A stretch of DNA of 7,265 nt from an uncultured Mycoplasma sp. Lineage in GTDB: Bacteria > Bacillota_I > Bacilli_A > Mycoplasmatales > Mycoplasmoidaceae. A program made the translations under genes and the position numbers. Shown here piece by piece: positions 1 through 7,184 of this stretch. The stretch's first letter is position 1, and each line of letters opens with the position of its first letter. The notes under the pieces are model-generated. The model saw only the letters and a program-made list of their open reading frames with translations. It was not told where the DNA came from and ran no database searches. The stretch spans positions 1 to 7,265 of the forward strand of contig CAMWUV010000028.1 of assembly GCA_947177535.1 (NCBI GenBank). The letters are read 5' to 3'.

Positions 1-93
1 TATTATAATTTTTTTAAATATATAAATTAAAAGATTTTTATAAAAGTTGTAGATTATATCAAAAAAAACAAAAAAAGAGTAGATTTTTTAAAA

Positions 94-125
94 TTTACAT
101 TTTTTTGTAAAAATATTTTGTAAAA
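94..125. repeat. Cluster of TGTAAA-type short repeats, possible operator or weak hairpin
   Basis: The motif TTTTGTAAAA occurs at 103-112 and again at 116-125, with core-to-core spacing of 13 bases. An inverted copy of the core, TTTACA, lies at 94-99 and can pair with TGTAAA at 106-111 across a six-T loop. Repeated half-sites upstream of a gene can be a repressor site. The hairpin could instead be a weak terminator of an upstream gene. In DNA this A/T-rich, chance is a serious alternative. Confidence 0.25.
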
Positions 126-217
126 TTAAATTTTATTTTTTTATTTTAATAAACTTAATTATAAGGATATTTTGCTTTAGCAGAATTTATATAAATTAAG
201 GTAGTTTACTTAAGATT

Positions 218-223
218 TATTAT
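218..223 (+). promoter_or_regulatory. Candidate -10 element (TATTAT) for the surface-protein gene
   Basis: TATTAT differs from the consensus TATAAT at one base and lies 43 bases before the start codon. No convincing -35 box sits at the expected distance. Mycoplasma promoters often have weak -35 elements, so this is compatible but not decisive. A competing -10 (TATAAA) lies at 190-195. Confidence 0.25.
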
Positions 224-250
224 TTGAACCAACTCATATTTAATTTAATT

Positions 251-254
251 GAGG
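251..254 (+). promoter_or_regulatory. Ribosome binding site of the surface-protein gene
   Basis: GAGG is the only Shine-Dalgarno-like element before the ATG at 267. It stands 12 bases upstream, slightly further than ideal, and supports that ATG as the start. Confidence 0.45.
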
Positions 255-266
255 TTTTAATTTTCT

Positions 267-2684
267 ATGTTTAAAAATAAAAAAAAGAAATTATTGTTTT
301 CATTATTTACATTACCATTATTAGCTTCTTATAGTGTGTTTTTTGTAGACACAAGTAAAAACTCAATAGTTCAAGTATCTAACAATCAAAATTCATCAAT
401 TTCTGATACTTCAATAAACTTTGAAGATTCTTTTCCTGTAGCTGAAGGATCAATTAAAAGTTTATCGGATTATATAGTTTCATATGAAGATAACAATATT
501 GCTCCTGTTAATGTAAATAATGCAGTTGTTGGAATGACAAAGGATTATACTACTTTGACTTACACAACTTACAGTGGATTATTACTTTGAAGTAGTAACC
601 TTACAAAAAATCCTTTAATTAAACAATACTATTCAAATTATTTAAAAGTTAATAATATTGGTGCTTATAGAATAACTTATTATACTTACCAAAAAAGTAG
701 TGGACTTTTATTTGTGTTGTTTGGTGATAAAACAAAAGTAAATCAAGTAGTTTTTGCAATTGATATTTATACTGGTAATATTAATATTCCAAATGATGCA
801 TTTTTAAAAGATAATCAAATAATAACTAAAGTAAGTGATAAATCTTCTTTTATTTTTTTTAATTCATCAAATGAAGTAATTGTTACTTCAGGTGGAAAAA
901 AGGCCGATGTTGATAAAACAACAAAGATTTTTAAATACGGAGTAAAAACTACTGGTTTTTATGATAGAAAATTATCTATTAGTTTACCAACATTAGCTGA
1001 AGCAAATAAACAACCTCTTAATGACTATCTTATAGGAATTTATCCAGGAAAAAATGGGATAAATTATGGTTATTATTTGTCTTCTATTAAAAATCAAAAA
1101 ACTTTTTCATTTACTGTTTATGAAACAAAAACACAGACTTTTGCTCAAAAAGATAATTATAGTTTTAGTTACTATATTACTCCTTTAAATGATGATATAA
1201 CTAGTGCTAGCAGTCCTTATATTATTAGTTATGCTAATTCAGGATATAGATGAGGATGTATTGGTGATTTAGATAAATATCCAGAATTTGATGATTTATA
1301 TAAAAGAGTTTTTATTTTAGAAAATTCTACAAATCCTGATCAAGTATATTTATTTCTTTTACAAGATTCTTACTGACATTTCTCTAGTTCTTATACTTTA
1401 TTTTCAGCAAATGGAACAAAATTTTCAACTAAATCAAGTAAAGGTTTTACTGGTAATATAGTTGTTACACAAAATGATTATAGTAGTTTTCAAGATAATG
1501 AAAAAATAGAAGCAAAGTCTTGAAAATGAGATAGTTTTGGATATGATGATGAAAGCAATCTTGTATATTTTAGTTTTGGAGCACCAATAGTTAATTCAGC
1601 TAATTCAACAAGTACAAATAGTTATTTATGTAAAATGGGATACTACAATTTTTCAACTAGTACTACTTTAGTATTTACTGGAAGTAATTTTGAAAAAGAA
1701 AATAACATATATAATTTGTATTCTGTTGGTTTTGAATCTTATTCTAATGATAACTATTATATGGTAAAAGAACCACAAAATTCTGATCCTTTATGATTGT
1801 CTAAAAAAAGTAATGAAATCTATTATACACCTACTAAAGATAGCACTATTACTTTTTCTGAATTAAGTGTAGAAAATAAAAATTTAATTCAGCAAATAGA
1901 AACTAATAAAATATTTAAAGAAAAAATGCCAAGCAGCATTACTCAAAGTGATTTAAAAGGAATACTTTCTTCATTAAATACTTCAAATATTAGTGACACT
2001 ATATCAATTTCAAAATTAAATTCAGATAATCAATCTGGGATTATTACTTTGCAAGTTGAAATAAATCATACAAATAATTTTGGAGATAGTGTTCAAAATG
2101 GTAGTGTAAATTATTTATTTCAAGTAAATATTTATGGATATTCTATGCAAAAAGATTTTATCTTTAAATTCATTACAACTGATATGGTAAATATGGGTTT
2201 TAATGACAAAATTAATAAAATCAATGAAATTAAAGAAGTTACTGAACCATCAGCAATAACTAAAGCACAAATAAAAAGTTATTTCTTGGATGTTAACATT
2301 TTAGATAAAGACAATAATGTATTAGTGATTAATGATGATTGAATTACAATGACTCCTAATGATGATTTAGGAAATTTATCAGTTGAAATAAATTTACCTT
2401 CAGATAGATTTCCTTCAGGATTCCCAAGAAATTCTTTATCAATTAATGCAGTTTATAAAGATTTTTTTGTTCACGTTGACCCTCTTCCACCTGATTCTTC
2501 TGATCCTTCTGGTTTAACAAAACCAGGTTTTGTAATAAATAACAATGATGGTGAAAAAATTGGAATTATTGCATCTGGAGTTGTTGGAGTAACCTTAATT
2601 TTTGCTATATTATTTTCATTTTTATTTTGAAAACATAGAAAACAAACTAATAATTTAAATAATGAATTAACAATTAAAAAATAG
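267..2684 (+). CDS. Large surface protein with two Lipoprotein_17-like regions and a C-terminal membrane anchor
   Basis: This 805-residue protein is read with TGA as Trp; all eight Trp residues (108, 329, 370, 419, 421, 510, 692, 788) are TGA. A lysine-rich start followed by a hydrophobic stretch at about 9-27 looks like a signal peptide, but it lacks the cysteine lipobox of a lipoprotein. Residues about 40-525 are rich in Ser, Thr, Asn and Tyr, with many alternating hydrophobic strands. I do not recognise a family there. Residues about 530-636 and 660-734 resemble the Lipoprotein_17 variable-surface-protein domain: a helical start, then a strand-rich half. The first contains NQSGIITLQVEI followed by FQVNIYGYS. 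A proline/serine-rich stalk at about 735-760 precedes a single membrane helix (765-787) and a basic tail ending in KK. I infer an exposed ectodomain anchored at its C-terminus, possibly an adhesin or antigen. The gene stands alone and ends at a shared terminator. Confidence 0.85.
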
Positions 2685-2777
2685 TTTTTTATTTGCATTT
2701 AGATTAACTTTTAATTGTTGTGTTATTTTAATATTTTAAAAACTAATTCTAGTGATTATTTAGTTAATTAGTTATAT

Positions 2778-2811
2778 AAAAAATACCCAAAGTTATTTTT
2801 GGGTATTTTTT
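2778..2811. terminator. Bidirectional intrinsic terminator between the surface-protein gene and thrS
   Basis: A perfect 14-bp stem pairs 2778-2791 with 2798-2811 around a six-base loop. Its core is TACCC/GGGTA, flanked by six A on the left and six T on the right. The symmetry provides a U tract on both transcripts, so it can stop the rightward surface-protein mRNA and the leftward thrS mRNA. It lies 93 bases after one stop codon and 22 bases after the other. I see nothing else in 2685-2777. Confidence 0.9.
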
Positions 2812-2833
2812 ATATTTTTAAATATTTATTTTT

Positions 2834-4534
2834 TTATAACTGATTTTTTAATTTTTTGATAAATTCATTTAAAGATTCAGTTTTAACATCATTTTGTGAA
2901 TATAATCTATAGCTAACAGTTTTATTTTTAACTTCATTATCACCAATTACTAGTTGATAAGGAATTTTAGAAACTTGTGCATCTCTTATTTTTTTAGATA
3001 GTCTTTCATCTGAATCATCTAATTTAATTCTTATTTTTTCATTTTCTAATTCTTTTGCTATTTTATTACAGTAATCTAAATGAATTTTATTATTTACAGG
3101 AATAATTTGAACTTGAACTGGAGAAAGTCATAGAGGTAAGTTTCCTTTTGTTTGACTTAATAAAGTTGCAATGAATCTTTCATAAGTTCCAATTACTCCA
3201 AAGTGAATTAAAACAGGTCTTTGTTTTTGGTTTTTTTCATCAATGTAAGTTATATTAAATCTTTCAGGTAATAAAAAATCTAATTGAATTGTTGAAATTG
3301 TAATAATTTTTCCTAGATTAGATTTAGCTTGGAAATCTATTTTTGGACCATAAAAAGCAGCTTCTCCTTCAATCTCAATTGTATTTTTATAGTTTAATTT
3401 TTTTAAAATTTGTCTTAATTGATTTTCAGAAGATTTTCACATTTTTTCATCATTGTGATACTTAACTTTATCTTTGGGATCTCTTAAAGATAAATCCACA
3501 CGATCTATTTTTATATTCATTTTTTTATGAACTAAAATTAAAATTTCATTAAGTTTTAAAATAACATCTTCTATTTGATTAGTAGCAGCTATGACATGAC
3601 AATCAAATAATTCCATGCTTCTTACTCTTTCAAGTCCTATTAGTCCACCAGATGATTCATAACGATGTAATTTTGAATCTTCGCATATATAATATGGCAA
3701 TTCTTTATATGAATGAGGTTTTAAATTATATAGAGTGATATGGTGAGGACAAGTCATAGGTCTTAGCATAAAAGTTTCATTATCTATTTCCATTGGAGGG
3801 AAATTATTTTCTTTGTAGTGTTCTCAATGACCAGACTTTATGTAAAGTTCTTTGCTGCCTAAAATTGGAGTATCTACATAAAAGAATTTTTCTTTAGAAA
3901 AAACATCTTTTAAAAAATTTTTAATTTCCCTTTTTATTGTTTCTCCATTTGGTAATCAAATCGGCAATCCTTGACCAATATCATTACTAAATGTAAAAAT
4001 TTCCATATCTTGTCCTATTTTTCTGTGGTCACTTTTTTTTGTTTCCTCTACACTTATTTTTCAATCATCTAATTCTTTTTTTGTTGAAAAACAAATACCT
4101 GATATTCTAGTTAGTTGATCTAAATTAGAATTATTTTGTCAGTAACTACCACCAGTGTTTACTAGTTCAAAAAATTTTATTTTGTTTACATTATCTTCTA
4201 TTTCATAGTTAGAAAGACTTTCAAAATTATTTCCAATTTTAATAAATTTAACATTCTTATTTTCGTGTTTAATGTGCTTTTGATATTTGTTTAATTCAAA
4301 GGTACCATTTGTTAAAATTTCTATTTTGTCCCCTGAAGAAATAATTTTTTTTATTTCTTTTTCAAGTTTTGGAAAATCATTTAAAGAAATAGATTTTGAA
4401 GAGTTAAATTCAATATAAAATCCATTTTCTGTTACTCAGCATCCAGCATTTATAAAATCATTATCTAGAAATTTTTTCACTGCTTTTAAACATATTTGCC
4501 CAGCAGTATTGTTAAGTTTATTTTTTTGATTCAT
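2834..4534 (-). CDS. thrS: Threonyl-tRNA synthetase, without TGS domain and with a degenerate editing site
   Basis: This class IIa synthetase charges tRNA-Thr with threonine in the cytoplasm. It has 566 residues against roughly 640 in E. coli, because the N-terminal TGS domain is absent and the protein begins directly in the editing (N2) domain. Zinc-binding residues of the catalytic site are visible: Cys262 in RPMTCPHH, His313 in FDCH and His444 in VLIHFG. Motif 2 Arg291 (HRYE) and motif 3 Arg453 (TYERF) are present, and the anticodon-binding domain starts near residue 468. The editing HxxxH is NTAGQ (Asn9, Gln13), and the later CxxxH aligns with Ser108 and Ile112. The threonine-pocket segment FTQDDAH of E. 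coli is MELFDCH here. All seven Trp codons are TGA. The ATG is preceded by no clear Shine-Dalgarno, but it is the natural start given the N2 alignment. Function is near certain; loss of editing is inferred from alignment by eye. Confidence 0.97.
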
Positions 4535-4566
4535 ATTTTTGTTTATTTTTGACTAATACTTAATTA

Positions 4567-4595
4567 ATTATAAATTTTTAATATAAAATTAATGA
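4567..4595 (-). promoter_or_regulatory. Candidate thrS promoter
   Basis: Read on the minus strand, a perfect TATAAT occupies 4572-4567, 32 bases before the thrS ATG. At a 17-base spacing the -35 position (4595-4590) reads TCATTA, which is poor. No T-box leader can fit: the whole divergent gap is 142 bases and I see no T-box sequence. Confidence 0.4.
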
Positions 4596-4619
4596 CACTA
4601 TTTAAAAAAATGTGATAAT
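4592..4619 (+). promoter_or_regulatory. Candidate promoter of the DegV-led gene cluster
   Basis: ATGACA at 4592-4597 matches five of six bases of TTGACA. After a 16-base spacer, GATAAT (4614-4619) follows a TG at 4611-4612, which forms an extended -10. This would give a 5' leader of about 50 bases. Its -35 overlaps the expected -35 position of the opposite thrS promoter. Confidence 0.45.
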
Positions 4620-4665
4620 TTTAGTTAAACAATATTGAATAAAATACTAGATAGAATTATGTAGT

Positions 4666-4672
4666 GAGTGAG
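4666..4672 (+). promoter_or_regulatory. Ribosome binding site deciding the DegV start
   Basis: GAGTGAG lies just before ATG 4677. An in-frame GTG at 4668 falls inside this purine-rich element, so the ATG is the better start. The resulting N-terminus (MNKNIKVGYIVDSS) also matches the usual short lead-in of DegV proteins. Confidence 0.5.
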
Positions 4673-4676
4673 TTTT

Positions 4677-5567
4677 ATGAACAAAAATATCAAAGTTGGT
4701 TACATTGTTGATTCATCAATTGGCTTGTATGAAGAAGAAATTATAAGTAATGATACTAAGCAAGTATTTTTTAATATTACTGATAAACAAAATGTTGAAT
4801 ACATTGATAATAATAAAATATTAACTAGTGAAAAAATTTTAGATGAATTTAATAAAGGAAATTTTTTTAAAACAAGTGCTGTTTCTCCAGGAAAAGTGAT
4901 AGTTGAAATAGAAACACTTTTAGAATCTTATGACAAGATTATGATTTTTACTGTTTCTTCTGGACTATCAAGCTATTATGACAATATTAAATATTTAGAA
5001 GAAGAATACAAAGATAAGGTTTTTGTTATTGATACAAAAGAAATAGGATTTGCTATTAAAAAAATGGTTGAATTAGCAAAAGAAAAAATAAATAATGGTG
5101 AAAATTTTGATGAAGTAGTATCTTATTGTAAAGAATATTATAAATATAATTTTACTTCTTTTACTTGTGAAAACTGATCACCACTTGTAAGCAGTGGTAG
5201 AGTACCAAAAAGTCTATCAAAAATTTTAAATGCTTTAAAAACTCGTCCAGTTATTAATTTTGATATTAAAAATAAATTAGGTGGAATTGTTAAAAGTTTT
5301 GAAACTTCAGTTGAAAAAATAATTAATCAGTTCAAAAAAGTTTTTGGTAATGAAATTTTTACAAATCCTGATTATGTAGTTTTTTACAACAATAAAATAG
5401 ATAATAAAAAAGCTGAATATATTCGTTCAAAAATTTTAAAAACTTTTAAAATTTCTAAAGATAAATTAATTGAAATGTTTGTACCTAATTTAGTTTTAGT
5501 ATATACAGCAAATGGCTCATTTGGGTTACATGTTAAAAGTAAAATAAAATCAAAGAATAGAGAATAA
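4677..5567 (+). CDS. DegV family fatty-acid-binding protein (FakB-like)
   Basis: DegV/FakB proteins bind a free fatty acid and present it to the kinase FakA, which makes acyl-phosphate for phospholipid synthesis from scavenged lipids. The 296-residue length is typical. Family landmarks are in order: VDSSIGL at 11-17 (usual TDSSADL), KTSAVSPG at 65-72, the SSGLSS fatty-acid-site segment at 94-99, VIDTK near 118, and the SSGR segment at 172-175 followed by a region resembling the usual LLNIKPIL stretch. Trp167 is encoded by TGA. The family's C-terminal HTGPGA segment reads YTANGS (276-281), so the usual His and Pro are missing. The gene leads a rightward cluster and is followed after 4 bases by the next gene. 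No FakA gene is in the window. Family assignment is firm; the bound lipid is unknown. Confidence 0.93.
5559..5564 (+). promoter_or_regulatory. Weak ribosome binding site inside the DegV 3' end
   Basis: AGAGAA overlaps the last codons of the DegV gene and lies seven bases before ATG 5572. With only four bases between stop and start, translational coupling to the DegV gene is likely. Confidence 0.45.
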
Positions 5568-5571
5568 AATA

Positions 5572-6234
5572 ATGATCCAAGAAAATAATAATTTTGAAAC
5601 AAGGGTTAAAAAATACAAACAATACCGAAGAAAAATAAAAAATGATTATTCTAATTTTATTCGTCGTAGTTCAAAAAGTGATGAATTAAAAAAAATAGAA
5701 AAATCTATTTCAAAAATTAATAAAAATTTATTAATCAATGATTTTAGTTCTAAGTTATTTGTTGATTTTACAAGCAATTGAACTAATGATGATGGTTATG
5801 TTGTTTCTGTAAAAAATTATTTAGACACAGCTAAAAATAATAAATTTAATGAACTATTAAGTAAAGCTGATTCTGTAAGAAATGAAATTGATATGGAACC
5901 TTCTTTTGACCAACAAGGAAACTTATCACTTAGTTGGTATAAACAAGATCCAAAATATATTGAATTAGAAAAAATTAAAAATTGAATTCAATTAATGGTT
6001 GATGAAAAAGATCAAATTATAAATAACGTTAAAGATAAAATTTTTTCTTTTAAAGATGCTTTTTATCGTACTAATGACAGAGAAACTATTTCATCTATTT
6101 TACCAATTGATCAATCTTTTTCAAAAATCCAAAAAAATGATAAAAACAGAAAACTTTTTTATATATTTTTGTGATCTTTTTTTGCTACTATAGCAATTGC
6201 TATTTTCTTTATTATTTTATTTATTGCTATTTAA
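5572..6234 (+). CDS. Hypothetical tail-anchored protein with helical cytoplasmic domain
   Basis: I do not recognise this 220-residue protein. Residues about 9-60 are strongly charged, lysine-rich and probably helical or coiled coil (KKYKQYRRKIKND, then KSDELKKIEKSISKINKN). A second charged helical stretch covers about 125-160. A single hydrophobic helix at about 198-219 ends at the stop codon, and there is no signal peptide. This is the layout of a tail-anchored protein with its bulk in the cytoplasm. Trp 70, 138 and 201 are TGA; Trp122 is TGG, the only TGG tryptophan codon found in the window. It starts four bases after the DegV gene, so the two are almost surely co-transcribed. A membrane-linked partner of lipid uptake or a structural protein are both possible, but neither is shown by sequence. 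Confidence 0.88.
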
Positions 6235-6257
6235 ATTATTCAGATATTTTTATCATA

Positions 6258-6286
6258 TTTATTAATTAGTTAATATTGGATATAAT
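6258..6286 (+). promoter_or_regulatory. Candidate promoter of the BI-1-like gene
   Basis: A perfect TATAAT at 6281-6286 lies 17 bases after a weak -35 (TTTATT, 6258-6263). The leader to the ATG would be about 20 bases. No terminator hairpin is visible in 6235-6313, so read-through from the DegV cluster is also likely. Confidence 0.5.
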
Positions 6287-6302
6287 AAAAACATAATAAA
6301 GA

Positions 6303-6307
6303 AAGGA
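6303..6307 (+). promoter_or_regulatory. Strong ribosome binding site of the BI-1-like gene
   Basis: AAGGA within GAAAGGAAA sits six bases before ATG 6314. It is the best Shine-Dalgarno in the window and fixes this start. Confidence 0.75.
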
Positions 6308-6313
6308 AATGTC

Positions 6314-7141
6314 ATGAATAATAAAGGTTATTTTGCTTCTACTGGAAATAGTCAATATTCTCAAGTAGAAGGTTACAAAACTATAAAGCAAAAATATGAT
6401 AAAAAACAAATTTCTGTTTTAAATGTTGGAATGCTAACTGCAGGAATAGGTTTTTTATATGTTGCAGCTTTAGGTTTTTTATTAGAATATGTAGTTTTTA
6501 ATCCAATATTGGAAAATGCATATTATGCTAATAATTTTAATGTTGCGTATATAATTTTAACTCTTGCAGTTATTGGACTTGTAATTGGATCAATTCTTTC
6601 ATTAGTTTGAAGTTTTAGGGTTTATAAAGCATCTTTAGCTTATGCTATTACAACAATTTTTATTTACACTACTTCATATGCAGTTGGTTTTGGTTCTTTA
6701 TTTTCTTATATTAATTTTATTTTTGAATTTGATGGACTAACTTTAATAATGGCAGCTTTTGCACTTGTTGGAATAATTTTTATAGGTACATTTGCTATAT
6801 CTAAATTAATTTCTATTAAAAGTGCTGTTACTTTATCAAAATTAATTTTTGCTTCATTTGGAATTGCTTTAGCTGCTTTTTTAGTTATTCTTTTTTGATC
6901 ATTATTTGGAATAAGTGAAGAAGCACAAAGAATTATTTTATTAGTAACAGGTGGAATTTCATGTTTACTTTCTGTTTTAATGTTAACTTACAATCTTTGA
7001 TTAGCACAAAATATGGACAAGTTTTATTTACCTAATGAATTGAATTTAAAGGTTGGTCTTTTTATTGGTTTTCAAATGTTAGTTAACTTGATGCTTCTTT
7101 TATGAAGTATTTTAAGAATAATGGGTGCAACAAGAAGATAA
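6314..7141 (+). CDS. Bax inhibitor-1/YccA-like seven-helix membrane protein
   Basis: This 275-residue protein has a soluble N-terminal tail of about 34 residues and seven hydrophobic helices at about 36-57, 77-99, 106-126, 143-163, 177-199, 207-228 and 247-267, ending in a basic ATRR tail. Family resemblance is clearest at the C-terminus: the LLLWSILRIMG stretch matches the usual last helix (FLSLLRIFG), and TYNLWLAQNM sits where YDTQKI is expected. Bacterial members include E. coli YccA and the Bacillus calcium-leak channel YetJ. The two aspartates that gate YetJ-type proteins align with Asn227 and Asn258 here, so pH-gated calcium leak may be altered or absent. Four Trp codons (99, 195, 229, 264) are TGA. 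It follows the tail-anchored gene after 79 bases. The family call rests on pattern reading, and a diverged unrelated polytopic protein remains possible. Confidence 0.75.
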
Positions 7142-7152
7142 TTAATAGATTT

Positions 7153-7184
7153 AAATCAGAAATTTATATTTCTGATTTTTTTTT
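7153..7184 (+). terminator. Intrinsic terminator of the DegV/BI-1 cluster
   Basis: An 11-bp stem (7153-7163 with 7168-7178, core ATCAGAAAT/ATTTCTGAT) with loop TTAT runs into a tract of nine T at 7176-7184. It starts 12 bases after the BI-1-like stop codon. Confidence 0.85.

Larger units (their letters stand above)
1..266. other. A/T-rich non-coding leader upstream of the surface-protein gene
   Basis: I see no credible coding region here on either strand. The stretch is dominated by A and T homopolymers, including an A8-C-A7 tract at 61-76. It also holds a short repeat cluster with a TGTAAA core at 94-125. No terminator with a G/C-containing stem is visible, so I cannot tell where any upstream gene ends. 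The promoter of the surface-protein gene must lie in or before the last hundred bases. Confidence 0.7.

Noticed and set aside
588..2630. In-frame TGA codons that would break the surface gene into a pseudogene
   Set aside because: The same frame continues with consistent composition through eight TGA codons. ThrRS, DegV and the other genes also need TGA as Trp at sensible positions, so this is genetic code 4, not decay.
2471..2698. Minus-strand open frame opposite the surface-protein C-terminus
   Set aside because: It lies wholly antisense to the stalk, membrane helix and tail of a well-supported gene, and its protein looks like nothing recognisable.
4668..4676. GTG start for the DegV gene three codons upstream
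   Set aside because: It overlaps the purine-rich ribosome binding site, and the ATG at 4677 fits both spacing and family N-termini.
4535..4676. T-box riboswitch or attenuator before thrS
   Set aside because: The gap is only 142 bases and shared by divergent promoters; no T-box sequence or terminator hairpin is visible on the thrS strand.
5384..5602. Minus-strand open frame across the DegV/tail-anchored junction
   Set aside because: It is antisense to two supported genes; its hydrophobic look comes from A/T-rich codons read backwards.
6235..6313. Terminator between the tail-anchored and BI-1-like genes
   Set aside because: No stem with a G/C core and T tract could be built; only short A/T pairings exist.
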